Assembly (NCBI RefSeq): GCF_004010055.1
Contig: NZ_RQVT01000001.1
Span: 62,001 to 126,000, forward strand
Direction: 5' to 3'
DNA length: 64,000 nucleotides
Source: Psychroflexus aestuariivivens
GTDB taxonomy: Bacteria; Bacteroidota; Bacteroidia; Flavobacteriales; Flavobacteriaceae
A program made the position numbers and the translations under genes. The notes below the pieces were generated by a model that saw only the letters and a program-made list of their open reading frames with translations, was not told where the DNA came from and ran no database searches. Below, in pieces: positions 16,433 through 24,651 of this stretch (positions within the stretch are counted from its first letter, which is position 1; every line of letters starts with the position of its first letter).

Positions 16433-17833
16433 ATGAAAAAAATATTCTTAACTTATTTAGTCGCGATTTCAGGTCTAGCAACATTTGGACAAAATATTAC
16501 TGGAGATTGGAATGGTGTTTTGGACGTGCAAGGCATGAAAATGAGGTTGGTTTTTCATATTGAAAACACCGAAGAAGGTCTTGCGTCCATAATGGATAGT
16601 CCGGATCAAAATGTCTCTGGAATTCCAGTAACATCTACTGAATTTAAAAACGATACTCTAACATTGAAAGTTAAAAATGCAGGTATTGAATATATTGGAG
16701 TGCTAAATGATACAGGAGATGTTGAAGGAAATTTTTCTCAAAATGGCATGGTTTTCAAAATGAATTTAACCAAAAATAAAATTCAAAAATCTGAGTTGAA
16801 AAGACCACAAGAGCCAGAAGAACCTTTTCCATATCATTCTGAAACGGTCAAATTCAAAAATAAAAACGCTAAAATAAAGCTTGCAGGAACATTGACTTTA
16901 CCAAACCAAACCGAGAAATTTCCTGCAGTGGTATTAATTTCTGGCAGTGGTCCTCAAGATAGAAACGAATCCATCTTAGGTCATAAACCTTTTCTCGTGT
17001 TATCAGATTATTTAACTCGTCAGGGCATTGCAGTTTTGCGTTACGATGATCGTGGTTTTGCTGAATCTGAAGGTGATTTTGGTTCAGCAACTACCTTAGA
17101 TTTTGCTAAAGATGCAGAAGCTGCTGTAGAATTTTTAAAATCTCATAAAAACATTGATTCTGAAAATATTGGAATAATCGGTCACAGCGAAGGTGGCTTA
17201 ATTGCTCCAATAGTTGCTAGGGATAATTCAGCTGTTGCATTTATTGTGTTGATGGCTGGCACGGGAATTCCCGGCGATGAATTGCTTTATTTACAGCAAA
17301 AGCTTATTGGTGAAGTCTCAGGTTTAAGTGAAATTCAAATTGAAAATAGTGTTGAAAACAATAAACAAGCTTATAAGATTTTATCTAATTCGGAAAATAT
17401 AACTAAAGCAAAATCAAAGTTGAAAAGTTTTTATCAAAAGGCTTTAAAAGAAAATCCAGATCCGCAAAAACCATCTAATATGACAGATGAAGAATATATT
17501 GATCTGGTGGTTTCTCAAATTGCTACGCCTTGGTTTCAGACTTTTATAAACACAAATCCAGCAGATATATTACAAAAGGTTAACTGTCCTGTTTTGGCTA
17601 TAAATGGTGAAAAAGATTTGCAAGTGCCCCCAAAAGAAAATTTACAAGCGATTGAAAAATCTTTGAAAACTGGCGGTAATCAAAATATTACAACGATAGA
17701 ATATCCGAATTTGAACCACCTTTTTCAAGAAAGTAAAACGGGTGCGCCATCGGAATATGCAAAAATTGAACAAACCATTGCGCCTTATGTTTTAGAAGAT
17801 ATTTCAGAATGGATTTTGATTCAGGTGAAATAA
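16433..17833 (+). CDS. exported alpha/beta hydrolase (S33-like peptidase/esterase)
   Basis: 466 residues with a signal peptide (to about FGQ20). Residues 21-120 form a small beta-rich domain beginning NITGDWNGVLDVQGMKMRLV. The hydrolase follows: SGSGPQDRNE (oxyanion region), RYDDRGFAESEG, nucleophile Ser252 in GHSEGG, the acid in NGEKDLQVP and the His in YPNLNHLFQ. This arrangement occurs in a broad group of periplasmic esterases/peptidases of Bacteroidota; the substrate is unknown. Transcribed away from the marR operon from its own promoter. The truA-like gene follows after 13 bases and may be co-transcribed. Confidence 0.88.
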   Translation: MKKIFLTYLVAISGLATFGQNITGDWNGVLDVQGMKMRLVFHIENTEEGLASIMDSPDQNVSGIPVTSTEFKNDTLTLKVKNAGIEYIGVLNDTGDVEGNFSQNGMVFKMNLTKNKIQKSELKRPQEPEEPFPYHSETVKFKNKNAKIKLAGTLTLPNQTEKFPAVVLISGSGPQDRNESILGHKPFLVLSDYLTRQGIAVLRYDDRGFAESEGDFGSATTLDFAKDAEAAVEFLKSHKNIDSENIGIIGHSEGGLIAPIVARDNSAVAFIVLMAGTGIPGDELLYLQQKLIGEVSGLSEIQIENSVENNKQAYKILSNSENITKAKSKLKSFYQKALKENPDPQKPSNMTDEEYIDLVVSQIATPWFQTFINTNPADILQKVNCPVLAINGEKDLQVPPKENLQAIEKSLKTGGNQNITTIEYPNLNHLFQESKTGAPSEYAKIEQTIAPYVLEDISEWILIQVK

Positions 17834-17846
17834 TTTTTGACTTTCT

Positions 17847-18626
17847 ATGCAGTACAAACGTTTTTATTACCTCATTAAACTTCAATATTTAGGTTTCAGA
17901 TATCATGGCTGGCAAAAGCAACCTGATGTTTTAACGGTGGAACACATGTTGAACAAAACATTGAATTATGTATTGGAAGGCAAACGTTTTAAAGTTATTG
18001 CTGCAGGTCGAACAGATGCGATGGTTTCCGTCAATCAAACTTATGCCGAATTATTTATTTATGAAGATGCTTTGGAAATCGATTCTTTTTTCCCTGAATT
18101 CAACAAGAATTTACCGCCAGATATTCGGGCTTTAGAAATTGAAGAAACCAGTGCAGATTTCAATATCATTCAACATCCTAAATTGAAAGAATATTTATAT
18201 TTTTTTACCATAAAAGAAAAAATGCATCCATTTTGTGCGCCATTTATGGTAAATATTCAGGAAGATTTAGACATTGAATTAATGATGATAGGAGCGAAGT
18301 ATTTTGAAGGTGAACATGATTTTTATTCCTTCACTTTTCGACCAAACTCTGGAACTATAACTGATGGAGAAATTGTAAGTTGTGAACTCAAAGAAAACGA
18401 CATTTATACAGCCAATTTCTTTCCAGTGCAAAGTTTTGTCCTACGTGTAGTAGGTGAAGGATTCAAACGCCAACAAATTCGCTTGATGATGGGCGCACTA
18501 ATTGATTTAGGTCGTCACAAAATAGATTTGGATTTTTTGAAACAAACTATAAATGGCAAAAACCGAATAAAACTTGAACATATTGCGCAAGCTTCTGGTT
18601 TGATTCTAAATAAAGTTGAACTATAA
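17847..18626 (+). CDS. TruA-type pseudouridine synthase, divergent paralogue
   Basis: 259 residues. The catalytic Asp57 is kept in AAGRTDAMV, but the usual GRTDAGVHA continues as MVSVNQ here. The RNA-binding FHARxSAxxRxYxY block is changed to FNIIQHPKLKEYLYFF. The later motifs EHDFYSF and RVVGEGFKRQQIRLMMGAL are conserved. TruA normally modifies U38-40 of tRNAs. Loss of several RNA-contact positions suggests either a second TruA-like enzyme with another target or a relaxed paralogue; no canonical truA lies in this window. The gene converges on corA with only 5 bases between the stops. Confidence 0.85.
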   Translation: MQYKRFYYLIKLQYLGFRYHGWQKQPDVLTVEHMLNKTLNYVLEGKRFKVIAAGRTDAMVSVNQTYAELFIYEDALEIDSFFPEFNKNLPPDIRALEIEETSADFNIIQHPKLKEYLYFFTIKEKMHPFCAPFMVNIQEDLDIELMMIGAKYFEGEHDFYSFTFRPNSGTITDGEIVSCELKENDIYTANFFPVQSFVLRVVGEGFKRQQIRLMMGALIDLGRHKIDLDFLKQTINGKNRIKLEHIAQASGLILNKVEL

Positions 18627-18631
18627 TAATT

Positions 18632-19729
18632 TCAAAACCATTTTTTCTTTTTAAAATAAAATATAAGTAAAATAGTTATTGTAATCATCACAACCCAAAC
18701 TATAAAATACCCAGATTTAGCCTCTAATTCAGGCATATATTCAAAATTCATCCCGTAAACTCCAACGATAAAGGTCAACGGAATAAAAATAGTAGACATA
18801 ATTGTGAGTACTTTCATAACTTCGTTCATCTTATTACTGATGCTACTCATATACATGTCCAAAAGTCCCCAAGTGATTTCTCTATAAATATCTACATTTT
18901 CAGTGACTTGTAAAATGTGGTCGTATAAATCTGCTAGATAAAACCTCGTCGATTTATCAAATAATTTGTGTTTAGAATTCTGCAATCTGTTAATCAACTC
19001 TTTAGTTGGTGCTACAGATTTTCTGATACTTAGAATTTCGCGTTTTAACAATTGAATTTCTGTTGAACTTGCATTATTGGCGTCTGATAAAATTTTATCT
19101 TCTAAGAATTCAGTTTTTTCTTCAACGGTTTCAGTAATGTTGTAATAATTGTCAATGACTGCATCTACGATGGCGAAAAACAAGTAATCTGTGTTATGTG
19201 TTCGGATTCTCCCTTTTTTATTCTGAACGCGTTCACGGACAAAATTTAATACATCGTCTTTATGTTGTTGAAAAGTAATTATATAAGAATCATGTAATAT
19301 AATTCCAAAATGCTCTTTTACAAAGATATTTTCTGTTGTATAGTACAACATTTTCAAAGCCATGAACAAATAATCGTCAAACTCATCAAGTTTTGGGCGC
19401 TGCTTTGTGTTTGCAATATCTTCTAAAACCAAAGGGTGAATGTCGAGCGACTTTCCAAGATTGCCAAGTTTTTCAACGTCATGAAGTCCAGAAAAGTTGA
19501 TCCAGTGCTTAAAGTCTTTTTCGTGAGTTACCAATTCAACCACTTTGTCAACTGTACAATTGTAATGATATTTTACTCTATCAACATTATAGCTAATCAC
19601 ATCAATTTCAGTAACATCTGTGGTTTTTTCACCAATGAATGTGATTTGTCCAGGAATTTGGTTCTGGATTTTATGCTTTTTTATTTTTAAGCGTTTCGGG
19701 TATTTTAAATTTGGAAGTTTTTTACGCAT
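18632..19729 (-). CDS. corA: CorA magnesium/cobalt transporter
   Basis: 365 residues from ATG 19729. A large cytoplasmic N-terminal domain is followed by two C-terminal membrane helices; the first ends in the pore signature VYGMNFEYMPEL (GMN motif), the second in the basic tail FYFKKKKWF. CorA forms a pentamer for Mg2+ (and Co2+/Ni2+) influx. TTG at 19741 would extend it by four residues, with no support. The upstream small conserved gene overlaps the corA start by 8 bases, which indicates co-transcription and translational coupling. Confidence 0.95.
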   Translation of the reverse strand: MRKKLPNLKYPKRLKIKKHKIQNQIPGQITFIGEKTTDVTEIDVISYNVDRVKYHYNCTVDKVVELVTHEKDFKHWINFSGLHDVEKLGNLGKSLDIHPLVLEDIANTKQRPKLDEFDDYLFMALKMLYYTTENIFVKEHFGIILHDSYIITFQQHKDDVLNFVRERVQNKKGRIRTHNTDYLFFAIVDAVIDNYYNITETVEEKTEFLEDKILSDANNASSTEIQLLKREILSIRKSVAPTKELINRLQNSKHKLFDKSTRFYLADLYDHILQVTENVDIYREITWGLLDMYMSSISNKMNEVMKVLTIMSTIFIPLTFIVGVYGMNFEYMPELEAKSGYFIVWVVMITITILLIFYFKKKKWF

Positions 19730-20126
19730 GTTCTGATTCAAAATATTGCATTTGACTTTGCAGTCGTTCTTTAACTAAATTTACAATTCTTTTATTCGCA
19801 GAAGATATGTTTTCACTGTAAAATTTATATTCTTCTGAAGTGAAATGAGCGATGAAAATACCACGAATTAGATTTTTAAACTTACTATCTTTTTTCAAAC
19901 TATTTTCAATATAATTCAGTTTTTCGTTTTGACCTAGTTTATGAAATATATTCTTGTATTTTTCTATATAATTCGAAAAAATGGATAGCAAAATGTCGTT
20001 TTGAAATTTTGCAATTGGCCTCAATGTTAGATTTTGAAACCGTTCCATTTCAGCAGTCCTTGATTTGATTTCAGCATTTGGAATTTCAGGTCTGATGGAC
20101 TTCAATTGCTCATCTCTAGCATTCAT
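19722..20126 (-). CDS. conserved flavobacterial protein of unknown function, upstream of corA
   Basis: 134 residues, soluble, predicted mostly helical, starting MNARDEQLKSIRPEIPNAEI. I recognise it as a conserved hypothetical of Flavobacteriia, sometimes labelled 'glyoxalase' in databases, but I see no glyoxalase metal ligands or fold signature and do not adopt that name. It overlaps the start of corA by 8 bases, so it probably belongs to the same transcript. A TTGACTTTG and a TACTTTAG about 16 bases apart lie just upstream and could form its promoter. Confidence 0.75.
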   Translation of the reverse strand: MNARDEQLKSIRPEIPNAEIKSRTAEMERFQNLTLRPIAKFQNDILLSIFSNYIEKYKNIFHKLGQNEKLNYIENSLKKDSKFKNLIRGIFIAHFTSEEYKFYSENISSANKRIVNLVKERLQSQMQYFESEHA

Positions 20127-20332
20127 AACTTTTTTTGTCTAAAGTAAGAATTCTTTTGCAAAGTCAATTTTATATTTATAAAAAGAAAAACTAGGCTTTA
20201 CTTATGTGATCGTGATATTTTTTACAAATTAAATATTCGAAGTTTTTCTTCTGTTAAAAATAAATTCAAAATATATAATAAATTGAATGTTGTAATCGAT
20301 ACAATCTGAAATCATCAATTTTACTTAAATTA

Positions 20333-20437
20333 GCAAAATAAAAAAGCTGTCCACTTCATGTTTTACAGTGATTTAAAGCTCTAATTTCTAGGTAGACTTT
20401 AAATTAAATACAACATTTCGGACAGCTATTTTTATGC
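20333..20437. repeat. imperfect inverted-repeat element with internal hairpins
   Basis: The outer arms AGCTGTCC (20345-20352) and GGACAGCT (20420-20427) pair perfectly and extend imperfectly outward through A/T-rich sequence to GCA...TGC (20333-20335, 20435-20437). The 67-base interior has two more hairpins: CACT/AGTG (20353-20370) and TTTAAAG/CTTTAAA (20372-20403). It could be a bidirectional terminator with a very long loop, a structured RNA, or a small MITE-like element. It lies in the 335-base gap 20127-20461; the remaining about 200 bases of that gap are A/T-rich and I see no gene in them. Confidence 0.55.
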
Positions 20438-20461
20438 TGAAATTGGACGACGTTACAAAAT

Positions 20462-21034
20462 TTAGTCTTCGATATTTACATCAAAATTGACTTCAATATC
20501 TGTTTCGCCACCAACGCCATCAGTTAAGACACCTTCACTAGCGCCTTCAGCAAATTTGTTTCCTTCGTGTATTAAAAACACAGTCAAGACACCATTGCTA
20601 GCGTCTCCAGTGGTAAGTGTGAAATCTAAACCAACAGGATTGCCGACATTATCAACATCGTCGTAAGATGTGGTTAAATCTAAAGTCGTATTTGGAATAT
20701 AAAAGATTTGGTGTTCCTCATCCTCAGCCAAGATTTCTTGGGTAATATCTTCAGCTGGATTTTCCAACTCGTTTAGGAAAGTAATCGCTCCAGAATAAGT
20801 CGTATTTGCAGTCAAATTGTCTACATTTACTAGGTCTTCCAGACCATCACCATCTGAATCGCTCCACAAAAAAGTCGCTGTATTTGTAGGATTATCGACA
20901 TCTTCTAACTCGATATTAATTGTTGTGATAACTTCTTGCTCAATGATAGGCTCTGGAGAGCTATCGTCATCTGAACATGAGTTCAGTGTAATTGCTGCAA
21001 TTAAGCTTAAACTAAATAATTTGATTGTTTTCAT
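20462..21034 (-). CDS. lipoprotein downstream of TonB receptor
   Basis: 190 residues with a lipoprotein signal (lipobox LNSC, Cys20) followed by an acidic SDDDSSPEP linker. The body is acidic and beta-rich, with a DSDGDGLED segment that resembles a calcium-type loop. It resembles the flavobacterial proteins often labelled 'type 1 periplasmic binding fold superfamily' that sit after TonB receptors; that label is from memory. It starts 18 bases after the receptor stop and is probably a surface or periplasmic partner of that receptor. Substrate binding is inferred from context only. Confidence 0.75.
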   Translation of the reverse strand: MKTIKLFSLSLIAAITLNSCSDDDSSPEPIIEQEVITTINIELEDVDNPTNTATFLWSDSDGDGLEDLVNVDNLTANTTYSGAITFLNELENPAEDITQEILAEDEEHQIFYIPNTTLDLTTSYDDVDNVGNPVGLDFTLTTGDASNGVLTVFLIHEGNKFAEGASEGVLTDGVGGETDIEVNFDVNIED

Positions 21035-21051
21035 TTTGAATAATTTTTAGA

Positions 21052-23463
21052 TTAATAATTTACTTTCAGTTGTAACATGACATTCGTACCAATTTCATCT
21101 GCATAATACCTTTGTCTATTTAAATAATTTCTATAATTTGTATTGAATAAATTGTTGATTCTTAGATTAATATTGAATTTAGTTTTGTCTAGTTTGAAAT
21201 CCATTCCACTTGAAAAATTCAACAAATGATAGGCTTCTGGAGGCGTGCTAATGTCAACCAAAACATCTTCAAAAGTGCCAGTTTCTGTGTTGAGAATCTC
21301 TACTTCAAAATTGTTATTTGGAAATCGATTTTGTTTAAAAACAAATTGACTGTTCAATTCTAAATATAAATTCTGAAACTTATCAAACTCATACCTGACA
21401 GTATTTGACCAATTAGTTGGAGGCATATCAATCAATGCTTCATTATTGCTCATATCTTCACCATGGATATAAGCCAAATTCGTTCTGAAATCAAGTTTTT
21501 GAAATTTATAATTTGCAGTTAAGTCAAATCCTAAAAGTCTGGCATTGGTTTGAGAATACTGATAAACAGGAAATGCGCCTCGAATTGTTCTTTCAATGTC
21601 TTCAGGTTGCATCAAAATATAATTATTGATGAAATTTGCATACGGCTGAAAATTGAAACCAAAATTTTTATAACTGCCTTGAAAACCTACGCCAAATTTA
21701 TATGATTGTTCAGGACTTAGGCTCAAGTCACCACGCTCAATGCTGGAAATACTGTGGTGCAATCCGTCGCTAAACAATTCCGAAGGATTGGGAGCACGAC
21801 TAGCAGAACTCAGATTCATAATCAGTTTCATTTGTTCAGATAATTGGTGTGTAGCACCAAATGTGGCTGAAAAATTATGATAATCGAATTTTGGATTAGT
21901 CTCAATTTGATTGCCAATATATTCCACTTCAAATTGTGGAAATGTTTCATCATAATTCAGATCTTCCCATCGACTTGTGATATAATATTTCACAGCATCG
22001 ATTCTACTGAAATCGTAACGAATACCAGCGTCGAATTCCCAAGTATCAGAAAGTTGAAATAGACTCGTTGCATAAGTGCCAAAACTGAGCATTTCATAAT
22101 CTGGAATCAATCTGCGGACGCCAGTTCTTGGATTAGGAAAATTGTTTTGCGCATTGAATTCAACACCAAAATTCGAATCAAAGTTTTCTGTTTGATCCCA
22201 TTCCAATTCTGCTAATATTGTATGTGTTTTTAATTCTAAATCCAAAGCTGCTAAATCACTTCTGCCACCACGACGAACGTCAAATTCTTTTCTTCTGTTA
22301 TTTTGAAACGCATATTGCAGGCTCAATTCTCCGATATTTTTCAGTTTTTTGAAAGCTTTCAATTTATAGATTTGATGTGTTACTTTTTGTTTTGGATTGT
22401 TGATATCGTATGAAAAATCATCAACAAAAGAGGGTGTTTGTCGATTAATAGCATTTACCAAATCTCTGGTATTTCCAATATGCGAAGCACGCAAAATACC
22501 AATTTCTGAATCCGTCAATTTGTAACTGAAATCAATTCCGTAATCTATTTTATTAAGACCTAAACCAAGCGATAAATTATTGGCTCGTGAACCAGTATTG
22601 CTCAATTGATAATCTGGAGATTTAAAGTCGCCCAAACGCTTCAAACTGCCTTGAATTCTATAATTGAAACCATTGTTATAAGCTTTTATTAAGTTTGAAG
22701 CTAAAGTTCCACCACGGCCATTTGTTGCTCCAGTTACAATTGTTTTGCCGATTAAAGTGTCTTTAATAGGTGCCTTTTTTGGTTCAACAACAATAGTCCC
22801 GCCAACAGCGTCGCCGCCATATTTTAGTGCAGATGCACCTTTTATTACAGTAATATTTGCAGCAGAATTTATGTCCACATTTGGTGCGTGATCTACGCCC
22901 CATTGTTGATCGTGAAGTCTAACATTGTCATTAATCACCAAAACCCGTGAGCTATGCAAACCCTGAATTATCGGTTTTACAATAGCATTTCCGGTGTTCA
23001 AACTGGAAACGCCACTGATGTTTTTTAGCGCATCTCCAAGTGAAGCGTTACTAAATTCTTCAAGCGTTTCAGTTTTGATTTGATTTGATATTGAAGAGTT
23101 ATTTTCGTTATTGTAAAGTTTTCCTTTTAGCAAAACCTCATTCAATTCTTCTAAATGATGTTCTAACCTGAAGTTTATTTCCGTATTCGATTTTAGATTT
23201 AAACTTTTAGTTTTTGGTTCACAAAAAGGATGAGATACTTTAATTTCCAAAAGACCTTCACAAATATCCTCGATTTTGTAATGGCCCTTTTCGTTGGTGT
23301 AGACAACTTTATTTAGAGATTCAATTTGAACAACAGCACCAAATAATGGGGAATTGTCATGCAAATCAATGACTTGTCCACTAATGTTTAGTGAACAGTT
23401 TTGTGAATATGTAAAACTTGTGAATGCCATTAGGCAAAACACCAAAATTCTCATTTGAAACAT
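21052..23463 (-). CDS. TonB-dependent receptor, probably for a transition metal
   Basis: 803 residues with a signal peptide (to about TYSQ21). An N-terminal carboxypeptidase-like beta domain (ISGQVIDLHDNSPLFGAVVQ, about 27-46) is followed by a plug (LGDALKNISGVSSLNTG, IQGLHSSRVLVINDNVRL) and a 22-strand barrel ending in an aromatic-rich strand (NVMLQLKVNY). The plug segment LHDQQWGVDHAPNVDIN contains two His and two Asp near the substrate path and recalls ZnuD-like zinc receptors (family knowledge, not proven). It lies between a His/Cys-containing exported protein and a lipoprotein, which supports metal uptake. Confidence 0.85.
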   Translation of the reverse strand: MFQMRILVFCLMAFTSFTYSQNCSLNISGQVIDLHDNSPLFGAVVQIESLNKVVYTNEKGHYKIEDICEGLLEIKVSHPFCEPKTKSLNLKSNTEINFRLEHHLEELNEVLLKGKLYNNENNSSISNQIKTETLEEFSNASLGDALKNISGVSSLNTGNAIVKPIIQGLHSSRVLVINDNVRLHDQQWGVDHAPNVDINSAANITVIKGASALKYGGDAVGGTIVVEPKKAPIKDTLIGKTIVTGATNGRGGTLASNLIKAYNNGFNYRIQGSLKRLGDFKSPDYQLSNTGSRANNLSLGLGLNKIDYGIDFSYKLTDSEIGILRASHIGNTRDLVNAINRQTPSFVDDFSYDINNPKQKVTHQIYKLKAFKKLKNIGELSLQYAFQNNRRKEFDVRRGGRSDLAALDLELKTHTILAELEWDQTENFDSNFGVEFNAQNNFPNPRTGVRRLIPDYEMLSFGTYATSLFQLSDTWEFDAGIRYDFSRIDAVKYYITSRWEDLNYDETFPQFEVEYIGNQIETNPKFDYHNFSATFGATHQLSEQMKLIMNLSSASRAPNPSELFSDGLHHSISSIERGDLSLSPEQSYKFGVGFQGSYKNFGFNFQPYANFINNYILMQPEDIERTIRGAFPVYQYSQTNARLLGFDLTANYKFQKLDFRTNLAYIHGEDMSNNEALIDMPPTNWSNTVRYEFDKFQNLYLELNSQFVFKQNRFPNNNFEVEILNTETGTFEDVLVDISTPPEAYHLLNFSSGMDFKLDKTKFNINLRINNLFNTNYRNYLNRQRYYADEIGTNVMLQLKVNY

Positions 23464-23513
23464 AAATGTTTAATTGAAAAAAGTAAAAATAATTTTGAAA
23501 GAATTGATTGAAT

Positions 23514-23825
23514 TTAGACTTCTAAAGTCGGTGGAGGCTTGTTGTAAAATTTGCCTTTTGGCTTAGAATTGAAGAGTACTGAGGTTGAAATAAACTGAAG
23601 AGTTACAGTTTTTGAAATTTCGGTTATTTCAAATTTAGGATAAGTAGGAGTGAAGTCAAAATCGAAATCTTGTTTGTGATTTACAACATATTCATCGCAA
23701 AATTCACAATTTTCAATATCTGAAACTTCGTCTTGATCAAACAAGTGACTAAGCGCATGTGTATTGACAAAAGTAGATGTCAATAACATGATTAAAAATA
23801 GGCTTAGTATTTGTTTAATTTTCAA
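23514..23825 (-). CDS. small exported His/Cys protein upstream of TonB receptor
   Basis: 103 residues with a signal peptide (cleavage near THA24). After it comes HALSHLFDQDEV followed by ENCEFCDEYVVNHKQD, with three His and two Cys in a short stretch, suited to metal binding. The C-terminus is GKFYNKPPPTLEV; a NKPPP tail is common in flavobacterial proteins of this type. The start is TTG at 23825, because no ATG keeps the signal peptide. It precedes the receptor by 50 bases, making a three-gene unit with the lipoprotein. A metal chaperone or sensor role is inference. Confidence 0.7.
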   Translation of the reverse strand: MKIKQILSLFLIMLLTSTFVNTHALSHLFDQDEVSDIENCEFCDEYVVNHKQDFDFDFTPTYPKFEITEISKTVTLQFISTSVLFNSKPKGKFYNKPPPTLEV

Positions 23826-23887
23826 TGTTTACTATTTTTTTGCGAATGTAATAAAAACATTTGAAGAAAAGTTGAAAGTGTTAAAAT

Positions 23888-24211
23888 CTAGGATTTAGAA
23901 AATAAGAATCCAAGTCCAAGCCTAGATAGCATCTTTTTTTCAAAATTCCAGAAGAATTTATGTTGACCAAATAAAGTTCCAATTAAAACTAATAAAACCT
24001 GATAAATAGGAAAAATTAGTAAAATACGAAGGGAATAATATACGAAACCACCAAAAAAATGTTCAGGAAACGCAGTTCTTGATAAATTTAAAAGTTCTAA
24101 AACGGGTTTAGCCAAATAAGCCGACAAGGAGCCAGTGATGGAAAAAACAATAAAAATGATAACCAATTGAAAGTTGGAGTCTATGTCCCAGCGTTCTTTT
24201 AATTTTTTCAT
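23888..24211 (-). CDS. DUF6787-like membrane protein
   Basis: 107 residues from ATG 24211, beginning MKKLKERWDIDSNFQLVIIF. Two to three hydrophobic segments are visible (about 14-33, 55-75). The KxRWxIxSNFQ start followed by IFxVFxITGSLSAYLAKPVL is typical of the DUF6787 family of Bacteroidota. An upstream TTG (24262) lies in the DUF6146 gene and adds only unconserved sequence. A -7 type element ends six bases before the ATG. Function unknown; the pairing with a DUF6146 lipoprotein is common in this group. Confidence 0.78.
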   Translation of the reverse strand: MKKLKERWDIDSNFQLVIIFIVFSITGSLSAYLAKPVLELLNLSRTAFPEHFFGGFVYYSLRILLIFPIYQVLLVLIGTLFGQHKFFWNFEKKMLSRLGLGFLFSKS

Positions 24212-24216
24212 AAATG

Positions 24217-24224
24217 CAAAATTA
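24217..24224 (-). promoter_or_regulatory. -7 element very close to the DUF6787 start
   Basis: The reverse strand reads TAATTTTG; its last G is six bases from the ATG, so a transcript from here would be leaderless or almost so. It lies just after the DUF6146 stop. Confidence 0.35.
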
Positions 24225-24230
24225 CAATCT

Positions 24231-24638
24231 TTAAAGTAAATTTTGATTGTATTTCTCTTCAAAAAATAAAAAATAGTGATACAAAAGGTAATTTACTTCG
24301 TAACCATAATCTATTCTTGGGTTGTAATCTATGCGCCAACTGTACAAATTTGGATCCCAATCTATGGAAGAATTAACTCTGGAATTGAACTCTGTAACGT
24401 AAAATTTATTTTTCAATTCCAAAAAACTTTGAGAATAATAACCTCTTGGTCTTTGGGTTTGCAGCCAAGCATTGAAACCAGGCTCCACAATAATAATTTC
24501 ATATTCTAATGAATCATTCGCGATACGAATAGTGTCTTCAGCAGATTTTGAAATTGAAGAATTTTCATTGGAATTTTCTTTTGTAGCCGAACAGCTATGC
24601 AACAAAACGGCTAGTATAATGATATAAATGAATTTCAT
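24231..24638 (-). CDS. DUF6146-like lipoprotein
   Basis: 135 residues with a lipoprotein signal (MKFIYIIILAVLLHSC, Cys16). The mature part holds the DUF6146 hallmarks YEIIIVEPGFNAWLQTQRP, YYSQSFLELKN, YVTEFNSR and IDYNPRIDYGYEVNYLLYHY. The family is restricted to Bacteroidota and has no known role. It is encoded 14 bases after RlpA and 20 bases before DUF6787, in a run that includes serA and serC. A cell-envelope location is the only safe prediction. Confidence 0.82.
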   Translation of the reverse strand: MKFIYIIILAVLLHSCSATKENSNENSSISKSAEDTIRIANDSLEYEIIIVEPGFNAWLQTQRPRGYYSQSFLELKNKFYVTEFNSRVNSSIDWDPNLYSWRIDYNPRIDYGYEVNYLLYHYFLFFEEKYNQNLL

Positions 24639-24651
24639 ACTTTCATTTGAA

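Noticed and set aside
19722-20126. Glyoxalase annotation for the gene before corA
   Set aside because: No metal ligands or beta-alpha-beta-beta-beta pattern of glyoxalase proteins; the sequence is helical.
23826-23887. Zur or Fur box before the metal-uptake cluster
   Set aside because: No convincing inverted repeat of the expected length in these 62 bases.
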